DNA of 11,428 nucleotides. Source: Chloroflexota bacterium. Lineage in GTDB: Bacteria > Chloroflexota > Dehalococcoidia > UBA2979. The notes under the pieces are model-generated. The model made no database searches. It was not told the DNA's origin and saw only the letters and a list, made by a program, of their open reading frames with translations. Where the stretch lies: NCBI GenBank assembly GCA_002710905.1, contig PAJB01000002.1:1-11428 (forward strand), given 5' to 3'. This document shows, piece after piece, positions 1-9,209 of the stretch. Positions within the stretch are counted from its first letter, which is position 1. Every line of letters begins with the position of its first letter. A program made the position numbers and the translations under genes.

Positions 1-1
1 A

Positions 2-298
2 GCTACAGTTACTGATTTTGAAGGGAATGTGTTAATCTGGAGTTCTCCAGCCTGTCATGGATTCAAAGGAAGTAACAGATCAACGGTATTTGCCGCTAGA
101 ATAGCTATAACTGAAATAGCAAAGGGCATACAATCATTAAATGTTAAATCTTTAGATGTTAGACTCAAAGGACTGGGACCAGGACGACGAAAGATTACTA
201 AAATTTTAAAAGACCATGGGATTGCTATAACAAGTTTACAGGATGTCACCCCACTACCTTTTAATGGTACACGTCTAAGGCGTAAACGACGTATTTAA
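2..298 (+). CDS. rps11: Ribosomal protein uS11, C-terminal part (5' end outside the window)
   Basis: Small-subunit ribosomal protein uS11 of the mitochondrial ribosome, which lines the mRNA exit region of the platform together with uS7. The frame is open from position 2, and the visible 98 residues cover most of a protein usually near 125-130 residues, so roughly 25-30 N-terminal residues lie upstream of the window. Family signatures in order: the strand NVLIWSSPACHGFKGSNRST near the start, then LKGLGPGRR, then the C-terminal TSLQDVTPLPFNGTRLRRKR basic tail, close to the bacterial DVTPIPHNGCRPPKRRRV. The stop is TAA. A GTG at 29 is an internal Val codon inside the conserved strand and not a start. 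trnG follows after 30 bases, so the 3' end of the message is probably made by tRNA processing. Identification is firm; only the true start is unseen. Confidence 0.96.
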   Translation, partial: ATVTDFEGNVLIWSSPACHGFKGSNRSTVFAARIAITEIAKGIQSLNVKSLDVRLKGLGPGRRKITKILKDHGIAITSLQDVTPLPFNGTRLRRKRRI

Positions 299-328
299 CT
301 AAACTGATTCTTGGTTATACATAAAAAA

Positions 329-400
329 GCGGGTATATGTTAATGGCTAAACGATTTGGCTTCCAACCAGAAGATGAGGGTTCGATTCCCTCTACCCGTA
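329..400 (+). tRNA. trnG(ucc): tRNA-Gly(UCC)
   Basis: A full cloverleaf can be drawn. The 7-bp acceptor stem pairs 329-335 with 393-399 and begins with a G-U pair; A400 is the discriminator. The D stem is 338-341/350-353. The anticodon stem 355-359/367-371 encloses a 7-nt loop with TCC at 362-364. The T stem 376-380/388-392 has the loop TTCGATT. UCC reads GGA, and by wobble the other Gly codons. CCA is not encoded. Confidence 0.95.
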
Positions 401-435
401 ATCTCTTAATTAATAATATAATTTTATTTCCATTA

Positions 436-508
436 GTCCCTTTCGTCTAGTGGTCCAGGACACTGCCTTTTCATGGCAGCTACACGGGTTCGAATCCCGT
501 AAGGGATA
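436..508 (+). tRNA. trnE(uuc): tRNA-Glu(UUC)
   Basis: The acceptor stem 436-442/501-507 is complete with discriminator A508. The anticodon stem CTGCC/GGCAG (463-467/475-479) holds a 7-nt loop with anticodon TTC at 470-472. The T arm carries TTCGAAT between CGGG and CCCG. It separates the rps11 end from cox3 and is a likely processing punctuation mark. Confidence 0.95.
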
Positions 509-513
509 AATTT

Positions 514-531
514 ATAGTTCTTTTGAACTAT
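514..531 (+). promoter_or_regulatory. Stem-loop in the cox3 leader
   Basis: A perfect 7-bp inverted repeat, ATAGTTC at 514-520 and GAACTAT at 525-531, encloses a TTTT loop. It lies 6 bases after trnE and 23 bases before the cox3 start codon. It would form in the cox3 leader. The same TTTT loop caps the hairpin before cox1. A role in processing or stabilising the message end is inferred. Confidence 0.55.
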
Positions 532-554
532 TTTAGTTTTAAATTGTTTAGATT

Positions 555-1370
555 ATGAACGCAGTTTCATCTACTAAAAATTTTCAAAGGCACCCGTTCC
601 ATCTAGTGGACCCTAGCCCTTGGCCTTTACTATCAGCTACTATGGTTTTCACTATGGTTTCTGGTGGGGTAATGTGGTTTCATGGATATTCCCTAGGAGG
701 TTGGACATTAGCCTTTGGGGGAAGCGGAGTTCTTTTTACCATGTATACTTGGTGGAGAGATATCGTTCGCGAAGCCTCATTTGAAGGTTGGCATACTAAC
801 CTTGTACAATTAGGTATGAGATACGGTATGATGCTATTTATTTGTTCAGAAGTTATGTTCTTCTTTGCATTTTTTTGGGCATTCTTCCACTCTAGTTTAA
901 ACCCAACCCCAGAGATTGGTGGAGTTTGGCCACCTAAAGGTATAGAAGTATTAAGCGCTTGGGAAATCCCACTTTTAAATACTATCATATTATTAACTTC
1001 AGGAGCTTCTTGCACTTGGTGTCACCATGCAATTGTAGCTGGTGAAAGAAAAGAGGCTATAGTTAGTTTAATAATAACTCTGATTTTAGCAGTATTCTTC
1101 ACTGCACTGCAAGCGTTCGAGTACGTTAATGCAGGTTTCACAATATCAGATAGCGTATTTGGTTCTACATTCTTTATGGCAACAGGCTTTCACGGTTTCC
1201 ATGTGATAATAGGTACAACTTTCCTTGCCGTATGTTTTTTCAGATTATTGAATCATCACTTTACCAAGGAGCATCATTTCGGATTTGAAGCGGCCGCATG
1301 GTATTGGCACTTCGTAGACGTAGTTTGGTTATTCCTATTCGTAACAATATATTGGTGGGGAGGTCAATAA
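555..1370 (+). CDS. cox3: Cytochrome c oxidase subunit 3
   Basis: Subunit III of complex IV, a seven-helix inner-membrane protein that binds subunit I and supports proton uptake. The 271-residue length is normal for the long form of the family. Signatures in order: [13 protein letters not shown] at residues 12-24, the helix-3 run [18 protein letters not shown] (about 98-115), [24 protein letters not shown], and the closing [16 protein letters not shown] followed by YWWGGQ. The first ATG of the frame (555) places the N-terminus just ahead of the conserved HPFH motif, which supports this start. No Shine-Dalgarno-like leader is present. It sits between trnE and atp6, and the gap to atp6 is 47 bases. 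No frameshift or intron is visible, and the stop is TAA. Confidence 0.98.
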   Translation: MNAVSSTKNFQRHPFHLVDPSPWPLLSATMVFTMVSGGVMWFHGYSLGGWTLAFGGSGVLFTMYTWWRDIVREASFEGWHTNLVQLGMRYGMMLFICSEVMFFFAFFWAFFHSSLNPTPEIGGVWPPKGIEVLSAWEIPLLNTIILLTSGASCTWCHHAIVAGERKEAIVSLIITLILAVFFTALQAFEYVNAGFTISDSVFGSTFFMATGFHGFHVIIGTTFLAVCFFRLLNHHFTKEHHFGFEAAAWYWHFVDVVWLFLFVTIYWWGGQ

Positions 1371-1417
1371 ACCAAAGTTTTCAATTAATAAAACAATAAA
1401 AATTTATTACAAAATTG

Positions 1418-2203
1418 ATGTTATCAACTACAACACAAAAAATGGCCGAAATTGTACAAAATCCTTTGGAACAATTTCAAATAGTGCCCCTTATACCCAT
1501 AAGATCAGGCGCAATGGATATTTCTTTCACAAATTCATCTTTAATGATGGTATTAGCTACTGGGGCATTTTTGACTTTATGTCGTCTAGTTCTAATAGAA
1601 GGACAAGGAAATCTTATACCCAATAGATGGCAAGCACTAGTGGAATTTTTCTATTCTTTCATACAAGATATGGTAAGTAGTAACGTAGGAGAACGTGGAC
1701 AAGGATATTTCCCTATGGTTTTTGTTCTATTTATTTTCATATTAGTATGTAATCTTATTGGAATGGTTCCTTATAGTTTTACCGTTACAAGTCACATTAT
1801 TGTTACTTTAGCACTGTCTATGACAGTTTACGTTGGTGTAACAATAATATTATTCCGTGAGCACGGTTTCCATGCATTTTCATTATTTGTTCCTGCAGGA
1901 GCACCTTTTGCTTTATATTCTTTACTAATTGGTATTGAGTTAATATCGAACGTAATGCGAGTAGTATCTTTAGCTGTTCGACTTTTTGCTAACCTTATGT
2001 CAGGACATATTCTTTTAAAAGTTCTATTAGGTTTTGCTTGGACAATGATGATGTCGGGAGGAATTATGCTTCTAGTTCATTTAGTTCCTATGGGAGTTGT
2101 TTTCATTCTGCTATTTTTAGAAACAGCAGTGGCAATGATACAGGCATATGTTTTTGCAATTTTAACTTGTATCTACCTGAATGAGGCTTTACATTTACAC
2201 TAG
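1418..2203 (+). CDS. atp6: ATP synthase F0 subunit a
   Basis: Subunit a of the F1F0 ATP synthase, the inner-membrane stator subunit that forms the two proton half-channels beside the c ring. I start it at the ATG at 1418, giving 261 residues; a TTG directly upstream extends the frame by one codon but is less likely. A second ATG at 1442 (MAEIVQNPLEQFQI) is a plausible alternative because NPLEQF is the usual N-terminal signature. The essential channel arginine lies in SLAVRLFANLMSGH (R188 from the chosen start). The C-terminal helix LFLETAVAMIQAYVFAILTCIYL is complete apart from normal variation. The gene follows cox3 and is separated from nad3 by a hairpin-bearing spacer. The stop is TAG, the less used stop in this window. 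Confidence 0.97.
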   Translation: MLSTTTQKMAEIVQNPLEQFQIVPLIPIRSGAMDISFTNSSLMMVLATGAFLTLCRLVLIEGQGNLIPNRWQALVEFFYSFIQDMVSSNVGERGQGYFPMVFVLFIFILVCNLIGMVPYSFTVTSHIIVTLALSMTVYVGVTIILFREHGFHAFSLFVPAGAPFALYSLLIGIELISNVMRVVSLAVRLFANLMSGHILLKVLLGFAWTMMMSGGIMLLVHLVPMGVVFILLFLETAVAMIQAYVFAILTCIYLNEALHLH

Positions 2204-2211
2204 TAAGTGTC

Positions 2212-2243
2212 TATTGGTAAATACGTTAAAGTATCTGCCAATA
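2212..2243 (+). promoter_or_regulatory. Stem-loop at the atp6/nad3 boundary
   Basis: TATTGGT (2212-2218) pairs with GCCAATA (2237-2243), including one G-U pair. A 2x2 internal loop (AA/CT) follows, then ATAC (2221-2224) pairs with GTAT (2231-2234) around a 6-nt loop. It starts 8 bases after the atp6 stop, at a junction with no tRNA. It may define or protect the atp6 message 3' end; that function is inferred. Confidence 0.6.
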
Positions 2244-2271
2244 AAATTATTTATATTTTTAATATACAAAA

Positions 2272-2649
2272 ATGAATTCTATTTCAAATATTTTTTATCT
2301 AGAATATTCACCTGTCTTCGTAACTTTATGTATAGGTTTAATCCTAGCTTCAGTAATCTTTGGAGCGTCTTATTTTTTTTCGCGACAGGCTAGTGATCCA
2401 GAAAAGTTATCCCCTTATGAATGTGGATTTGAACCCTTTGAGGACGCAAGAAATACTTTTGATATAAGGTTTTACCTTGTGGCAATCTTATTCATTCTTT
2501 TTGACTTAGAAGCTTGTTTTCTGTTTCCATGGGCGGTTTCATTACATGAAATTGAAGGTCTAGGTTTTTGGAGTATGTTAGACTTTATTGTTGAACTGAC
2601 AATAGGATTTATCTATGCTTGGAAAATTGGTTCTTTAGAGTGGGAATAA
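2272..2649 (+). CDS. nad3: NADH dehydrogenase subunit 3
   Basis: A small core membrane subunit of respiratory complex I with three transmembrane helices. The 125-residue product matches the usual length of 115-125. The first helix is residues 14-36. The hydrophilic loop, which undergoes the active/deactive switch, contains SPYECGFEPF with the conserved cysteine at C51. FDLEACFLFPW (77-87) marks helix 2, and the protein closes with GFIYAWKIGSLEW, a near-invariant ending. The ATG at 2272 is the first in frame and gives the canonical short N-terminus (YLEYSPVF). The AT-rich leader lacks a ribosome-binding motif. It is followed by trnN. Confidence 0.97.
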   Translation: MNSISNIFYLEYSPVFVTLCIGLILASVIFGASYFFSRQASDPEKLSPYECGFEPFEDARNTFDIRFYLVAILFILFDLEACFLFPWAVSLHEIEGLGFWSMLDFIVELTIGFIYAWKIGSLEWE

Positions 2650-2686
2650 TCCTAACACAAACAAAATTTTCTTTAAGGAGAGATCT

Positions 2687-2760
2687 TCTCTAGTAGCTCA
2701 GTTGGCTAGAGCGTATGGCTGTTAACCATAATGTCGTTGGTTCGAATCCAACCTAGAGAG
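2687..2760 (+). tRNA. trnN(guu): tRNA-Asn(GUU)
   Basis: The acceptor stem TCTCTAG/CTAGAGA (2687-2693/2753-2759) has discriminator G2760. The anticodon stem TATGG/CCATA (2714-2718/2726-2730) encloses the loop CTGTTAA with anticodon GTT at 2721-2723. The T arm is GTTGG/CCAAC with TTCGAAT. GUU reads AAC and AAU. It separates nad3 from cox2. Confidence 0.95.
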
Positions 2761-2765
2761 ACTAT

Positions 2766-2806
2766 TTTTAAGTTTATTCATTATGATAAACTTAAAGCCG
2801 TAAGGC
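2766..2806 (+). promoter_or_regulatory. Tandem stem-loops in the cox2 leader
   Basis: TTTAAGTTTAT (2767-2777) is perfectly complementary to ATAAACTTAAA (2786-2796), giving an 11-bp stem with an 8-nt loop. Directly after it, GCC (2797-2799) and GGC (2804-2806) enclose GTAA, a GNRA-type tetraloop. The pair lies 6 bases after trnN and 20 bases before the cox2 ATG. Its role in the cox2 leader is inferred. Confidence 0.6.
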
Positions 2807-2826
2807 GTTAGTATTATAAATTAATT

Positions 2827-3636
2827 ATGATTACTAAGTTTAACATTTTTTTAACTACACTAGCAGATACTTTATCTACTCATAGCGTTTCAGCTGATGC
2901 TGCACGCCCATGGCAATTAATGTTCCAGGATCCTGCGACTCCGATTGCTGAAGGTGTTATGGATTTCCATAATGATCTTATGTTCGTGGTAGTTTTTGTA
3001 GGTATATTTGTTGGTTATGTATTAGTTCGCTGTGTACAATTATACAGTAGCGATATTAATCCAGTACCTAACCGTGTACAACATGGTACAGTACTAGAAA
3101 TAGTGTGGACAATTACACCAGCACTAATACTAATGTGTGTTGCATTCCCTTCATTTGCATTATTATACTCAGTTGATGAAATTGTTGACCCTGCTGTAAC
3201 TATTAAAGCTGTAGGTCACCAATGGTACTGGAGTTATGAATATTCAGATTATGTTAATGATGATGGTGAATTTATCAATTTTGATAGTTACATGATATCT
3301 GAAGACGATTTATTAGCTAACAGCAAAGATGCTGGTAAATTCAGACTTCTTGAAGTAGATAACCGTGTGGTACTTCCTGTACAAACACACATACGTGTTA
3401 TTATTACTGCTGCAGATGTAATTCACTGTTGGGGTATCCCTTCATTAGGTATAAAGCTTGATGCTTGCCCAGGACGTTTAAACCAAACTTCTATGTTTAT
3501 TAAGCGTGAAGGTACCTTTTACGGACAATGTAGTGAAATTTGTGGTGTAAACCATGGATTCATGCCTATTGTTGTTCAGGGAGTTTCTTTAGAAGATTAC
3601 TCTACTTGGGTGTCGGATAAGTTAGCAGACATTTAA
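2827..3636 (+). CDS. cox2: Cytochrome c oxidase subunit 2
   Basis: Subunit II of complex IV; its intermembrane-space domain carries the binuclear CuA centre that accepts electrons from cytochrome c. The product is 269 residues. An N-terminal extension of about 25 residues ending near SADAARPWQ precedes the mature-like sequence and may be a cleaved leader, as in many protists and bacteria. Two membrane helices span roughly 50-72 and 90-115. The aromatic patch QWYWSYEY is at 132-139. CuA ligands are visible: H200, then C235, E237, C239, H243 and M246 in [14 protein letters not shown]. The ATG at 2827 is the first in frame. The gene lies between trnN and tatA, and the stop is TAA. The acidic insert at about 141-170 is normal for plant and protist Cox2. 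Confidence 0.98.
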   Translation: MITKFNIFLTTLADTLSTHSVSADAARPWQLMFQDPATPIAEGVMDFHNDLMFVVVFVGIFVGYVLVRCVQLYSSDINPVPNRVQHGTVLEIVWTITPALILMCVAFPSFALLYSVDEIVDPAVTIKAVGHQWYWSYEYSDYVNDDGEFINFDSYMISEDDLLANSKDAGKFRLLEVDNRVVLPVQTHIRVIITAADVIHCWGIPSLGIKLDACPGRLNQTSMFIKREGTFYGQCSEICGVNHGFMPIVVQGVSLEDYSTWVSDKLADI

Positions 3637-3668
3637 TTCACAAAAAACACAAAAATTTATAGAGAATA

Positions 3669-3842
3669 ATGAATATCGGTTTAGGTCAAATAATTATAAT
3701 ATTCTTAATTATAATATTACTTTGGGGAAATATTCCCCAATTGATTAGTAATGTTTCTAAAAGTTTAAATGATGTTCTTGAAATGTTCAAAAAAAACAGC
3801 GAACAAGATAAAGAAACTCATGATAAAGATAGAAAAATTTAA
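3669..3842 (+). CDS. tatA: Sec-independent (twin-arginine) translocase subunit TatA
   Basis: A 57-residue protein too short for many gene callers. It has a short N-terminus MNIGLGQ, one strongly hydrophobic helix (about residues 8-19, rich in Ile and Leu), then LLWGNIPQLISNVSKSLND. That last run matches the TatA hinge (a small residue plus Pro) and amphipathic helix, where bacteria typically have LLFG..LP.L...LG. The C-terminus is highly charged with Lys, Asp and Glu. TatA oligomers work with TatC to move folded proteins across the inner membrane; in mitochondria the expected cargo is the Rieske protein. No tatC lies in this window. It follows cox2 by 32 bases, and its stop is 5 bases before trnW on the other strand. 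Identification rests on topology and the hinge motif, not on a database search. The family is known in some stramenopile mtDNAs (also called mttA). Confidence 0.85.
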   Translation: MNIGLGQIIIIFLIIILLWGNIPQLISNVSKSLNDVLEMFKKNSEQDKETHDKDRKI

Positions 3843-3847
3843 TTTTT

Positions 3848-3920
<73 letters not shown>

Positions 3921-3953
3921 TTTTGTGATCCATTTTTAATAAAAACAGACTAC

Positions 3954-3980
3954 TCTCTTATAATCTAAAAGTTAAAGAGA
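3954..3980 (+). promoter_or_regulatory. Weak inverted repeat upstream of cox1
   Basis: TCTCTT (3954-3959) and AAGAGA (3975-3980) are complementary over 6 bp with a 15-nt AT-rich loop, in the 115-base spacer between trnW and cox1. The stem is short and could be chance in AT-rich DNA. Confidence 0.25.
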
Positions 3981-4004
3981 TAACTAAAAAATCTTATAAA
4001 TAAC

Positions 4005-4024
4005 GTTTTCTTTTTTAAGAAAAC
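4005..4024 (+). promoter_or_regulatory. Stem-loop just upstream of the cox1 start
   Basis: GTTTTCTT (4005-4012) and AAGAAAAC (4017-4024) form a perfect 8-bp stem with a TTTT loop, ending 11 bases before the cox1 ATG. The upstream tRNA is antisense, so no sense tRNA marks the cox1 5' end. The hairpin is a candidate substitute processing or translation signal (inferred). Confidence 0.55.
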
Positions 4025-4029
4025 TATAA

Positions 4030-5538
<1,509 letters not shown>

Positions 5539-5570
5539 TAAAATATGGAGGGTAAAACCTGTATATTTTA
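5539..5570 (+). promoter_or_regulatory. Stem-loop immediately after the cox1 stop codon
   Basis: TAAAATAT (5539-5546) pairs perfectly with ATATTTTA (5563-5570). A G-U pair extends it, then comes one G-G mismatch, then AGG (5549-5551) pairs with CCT (5558-5560) around a 6-nt loop. It starts on the base after the cox1 TAA and lies at the tRNA-less junction with rps12. It is a likely 3'-end processing or stability element; function is inferred. Confidence 0.65.
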
Positions 5571-5589
5571 AATTTTATAAAAATATTAA

Positions 5590-5961
5590 ATGCCTACATT
5601 TAATCAATTAACTAAAAACCCTAGGGTTCCAAAGAAAAGGTCAAGTAATGTACCTGGGCTTAAAAATTCTCCCCAAAGAAAAGGAGTTTGCTTAAAGGTT
5701 TATACTAGATCACCTAAGAAACCTAATTCAGCTAATCGTAAAGTAGCTAGGGTTAGGTTAACTAGTCGTTCCAAAGTTATCAGCTATATACCTGGTATTG
5801 GACATGGTTTACAAGAGCACTCTGTTGTACTCGTAAGAGGAGGACGTGTTAAAGATTTACCAGGTGTTAGATATCATATGGTACGCGGTAAATTTGATCT
5901 TAAAGGGGTTCTAAATAGACAACAAGGAAGGTCCAAATACGGTACCAAAAAAGAAAATTAA
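5590..5961 (+). CDS. rps12: Ribosomal protein uS12
   Basis: uS12 of the mitochondrial small subunit, which sits at the decoding centre and monitors codon-anticodon pairing. The 123-residue length matches the bacterial protein. Family motifs are strongly kept: MPTFNQL at the start, [20 protein letters not shown] with the Lys region linked to accuracy and streptomycin response, [20 protein letters not shown], then [15 protein letters not shown] and KDLPGVRYH, with QGRSKYG close to the end. The ATG at 5590 starts exactly at the canonical MPT. It is followed after 9 bases by rps7, preserving the bacterial str-operon order, so the two are very probably on one message. A hairpin separates it from cox1. 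The stop is TAA. Confidence 0.98.
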   Translation: MPTFNQLTKNPRVPKKRSSNVPGLKNSPQRKGVCLKVYTRSPKKPNSANRKVARVRLTSRSKVISYIPGIGHGLQEHSVVLVRGGRVKDLPGVRYHMVRGKFDLKGVLNRQQGRSKYGTKKEN

Positions 5962-5970
5962 TATATAAAG

Positions 5971-6426
5971 ATGTATAATCTAAATAATATACAGGATGCT
6001 AAGAATGTCCCTTATATATATAGTAAGCTCGTAAATAGACTAATGTATGATGGTAAAAAGACTTTAGCTGAAAAAATTATGAAGAATTCCATAGAAATAA
6101 TGAAAGATGGCTCAGATGTAGATCCCTACGAGACATTACTTTCAGGAGTAGAGAATGCTTCACCTTTTTTAGAGGTTAGATCTATAAGGCTTGGAGGTAC
6201 TAAACATTTTGTGCCAGTTCCCGTTAAACCAGAAAGACAGGTGAGTTTAGCACTTAAATGGATAGTTGAAAGTGCAAGAGCTCAATCCGGTAATTGCATG
6301 AGCGAAAAGTTAGCCAACGAGATTGTTTTAGCGTCTAATGACAAAGGAAACGCCGTTAAAAGATGTAATGAATTACACAAACTTGCTATGGCAAACAGAG
6401 CTTATAGTAATTTTAGATGGCAATAA
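5971..6426 (+). CDS. rps7: Ribosomal protein uS7
   Basis: uS7 of the mitochondrial small subunit, a primary binder of the 3' major domain of SSU rRNA that organises the head. The 151 residues agree with the family length of about 150-156. Recognisable blocks: SKLVNRLMYDGKKTLAEKI near residues 18-36, VRSIRLGGTKHFVPVPVKPE then RQVSLALKW in the middle, and KGNAVKRCNELHKLAMANRA with YSNFRW at the C-terminus (bacterial AFAHYRW). The ATG at 5971 lies 9 bases after the rps12 stop, with no other in-frame ATG upstream. trnM follows 15 bases after the TAA stop and likely supplies the 3' cut. Confidence 0.97.
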   Translation: MYNLNNIQDAKNVPYIYSKLVNRLMYDGKKTLAEKIMKNSIEIMKDGSDVDPYETLLSGVENASPFLEVRSIRLGGTKHFVPVPVKPERQVSLALKWIVESARAQSGNCMSEKLANEIVLASNDKGNAVKRCNELHKLAMANRAYSNFRWQ

Positions 6427-6441
6427 ATTAATTAAAAATAG

Positions 6442-6515
6442 TGCGGGGTAAAGCAGTCCGGTAGCTTGTCAGACTCATGATCTGAACGTCGTTGGTTCAA
6501 ATCCAACCCCCGCGA
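6442..6515 (+). tRNA. trnM(cau): tRNA-Met(CAU), probably the initiator
   Basis: The acceptor stem 6442-6448/6508-6514 has six Watson-Crick pairs below a weak U1-G72 pair; discriminator A6515. The anticodon stem TCAGA/TCTGA encloses CTCATGA with anticodon CAT. The T arm is GTTGG/CCAAC with TTCAAAT. The weak terminal pair, the A11-U24 pair and the D-arm stretch AGCAGTCCGGTAGCTTGTC resemble bacterial initiator tRNA. The three G-C pairs typical of the initiator anticodon stem are not kept, so the initiator assignment is likely but not certain. rrn5 begins on the next base. Confidence 0.9.
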
Positions 6516-6615
6516 ATTATGTAAACATTGAAACACACAAAACCTTTTCGAACTTGTCTGTGAAACATGTTTACGCCAGAGATACTAATAAAATTGGGAA
6601 ATATGGTTAAATAAT
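6516..6615 (+). rRNA. rrn5: 5S ribosomal RNA (ends approximate)
   Basis: The stretch between trnM and trnR folds like 5S rRNA of the large subunit. Helix II is a perfect 8 bp, GTAAACAT (6521-6528) with ATGTTTAC (6567-6574). Helix III pairs CAC and ACAA (from 6534) with TTGT and GTG, leaving the expected 2-nt bulge (CT). Loop C contains TTCGAAC, matching bacterial CCGAAC, and GTGAAAC stands exactly where bacteria have GUGAAAC. The 3' half reads GCCAGAGATACT ... GGGAAATATGG, matching the helix V and loop E consensus around a shortened helix IV. Helix I is reduced to about 5 A-U pairs (6516-6520 with 6611-6615) and starts right after the tRNA discriminator base, so the 5' end would be made by tRNA 3' processing. 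Permuted 5S rRNAs are known in brown algal mitochondria; the weak helix I leaves that option open. Confidence 0.8.
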
Positions 6616-6638
6616 ATTTTAAAATTCAAAAAGAAAGA

Positions 6639-6712
6639 ACGTTCTTAGCTCAGTTGGATAGAGCAACGGCCTTCTAAGCCGCAGGTCATAGGTTCAAATC
6701 CTATAGAACGTA
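6639..6712 (+). tRNA. trnR(ucu): tRNA-Arg(UCU)
   Basis: The acceptor stem ACGTTCT/AGAACGT (6639-6645/6705-6711) has discriminator A6712. The anticodon loop CTTCTAA holds TCT, between CGGC and GCCG. The T arm ATAGG/CCTAT carries TTCAAAT. UCU reads AGA and AGG, both used in these genes. It separates rrn5 from the SSU rRNA precursor region. Confidence 0.94.
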
Positions 6713-6724
6713 ATATTTATAATA

Positions 6725-6756
6725 TGTTTATAAAAATTGATTTGTTAAATTAACTA
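6725..6756 (+). repeat. Left arm of the SSU rRNA flanking stem
   Basis: Bases 6741-6756 are perfectly complementary (16 bp) to 8528-8543, and bases 6725-6736 (12 bp) to 8544-8555. Only a 4-nt bulge (TTGA, 6737-6740) interrupts the pairing. The arm begins 12 bases after trnR and ends about 50 bases before the SSU 5' end. Its layout resembles the bacterial pre-16S processing stem cut by RNase III. Confidence 0.85.
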
Positions 6757-6805
6757 GCAAATTTTTACATCAAAAAAGAAGTTTTTATATTTATATATGA
6801 AACAA

Positions 6806-8520
<1,715 letters not shown>

Positions 8521-8527
8521 ATAAAAG

Positions 8528-8555
8528 TAGTTAATTTAACAAATTTTTATAAACA
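8528..8555 (+). repeat. Right arm of the SSU rRNA flanking stem
   Basis: Complement of the left arm at 6725-6756: 8528-8543 pairs with 6741-6756 and 8544-8555 with 6725-6736. It begins only about 8 bases after the predicted SSU 3' end and ends 29 bases before the nad6 start codon, so it also forms part of the nad6 leader region. Confidence 0.85.
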
Positions 8556-8584
8556 AATAAATAAAAAGTTCGCATAAATTTTAA

Positions 8585-9196
8585 ATGACTTTTGAACTTG
8601 CTTTATTTTATTTTTTCTCTGGAATAGCACTATTTTCAGCCATAATGGTTATTAGTGCACGTAACCCTGTACACTCTGTACTATTTCTTATATTAGTATT
8701 TTGTAACTCAGCAGGATTACTTATATTACTAGAGGCCGAATTTTTGGCATTATTATTCATAGTTGTATATGTCGGTGCTATAGCAGTACTCTTCTTATTC
8801 GTTGTTATGATGCTTAATGTTAAAATTTCAGAAGTACAAGACGAAGTTCTTCAATATTTACCTATCGGGGGACTTATTGGAATTGTGTTCTTGTTAGAAA
8901 TATTCTTAATTATTGAAGGTGATTTTATATCCCTTATAGATACTAATAGTGTTAGTCCCGAGTATATTAATTGGTTTACTAACAAAGATTCTGTATCTAA
9001 TATTCAAACATTAGGTGACGTTCTATATACAGATTACGTTTTATTTTTTTTATTAGCAGGTGTTATACTATTGATTGCCATGGTTGGTGCGATAGTACTT
9101 ACCATGTCTACAAGGACTAGTTTAAGACGTCAATTTATATATCAACAAGTTTCACGTGATTTTGATAACGCAGTATTTCTTGTTACACATAAGTAG
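8585..9196 (+). CDS. nad6: NADH dehydrogenase subunit 6
   Basis: A membrane subunit of respiratory complex I, homologous to bacterial NuoJ, with five transmembrane helices. The 203-residue length is normal for protists. The N-terminal half holds the family signature: SARNPVHSVLFLILVFCNSA, then EAEFLALLFIVVYVGAIAVL with the pi-bulge helix, then FLFVVMMLNVKI. Helix 4 spans roughly residues 95-112, a hydrophilic loop follows, and the last helix is FFLLAGVILLIAMVGAIVLT. The ATG at 8585 is the first in frame. It lies directly downstream of the SSU rRNA stem, so release of its message depends on rRNA processing (inferred). trnC follows 13 bases after the TAG stop. Confidence 0.97.
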   Translation: MTFELALFYFFSGIALFSAIMVISARNPVHSVLFLILVFCNSAGLLILLEAEFLALLFIVVYVGAIAVLFLFVVMMLNVKISEVQDEVLQYLPIGGLIGIVFLLEIFLIIEGDFISLIDTNSVSPEYINWFTNKDSVSNIQTLGDVLYTDYVLFFLLAGVILLIAMVGAIVLTMSTRTSLRRQFIYQQVSRDFDNAVFLVTHK

Positions 9197-9209
9197 ATTG
9201 TAAAATCTC

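Noticed and set aside
29..298. GTG at 29 as the start of a complete short rps11
   Set aside because: The conserved uS11 strand continues in frame upstream to position 2, so GTG is an internal Val codon.
1377..1394. Hairpin GTTTT/AAAAC in the cox3/atp6 gap
   Set aside because: Only 5 A/T-dominated pairs with an 8-nt loop; expected by chance in this composition.
2181..2393. Overlapping 70-codon frame across atp6/nad3
   Set aside because: It overlaps two certain genes in another frame and has no family resemblance; it is AT-rich chance coding.
6616..6626. ATTTTAAAAT palindrome downstream of rrn5 as a terminator
   Set aside because: The AT-only palindrome has no room for a loop; not meaningful.
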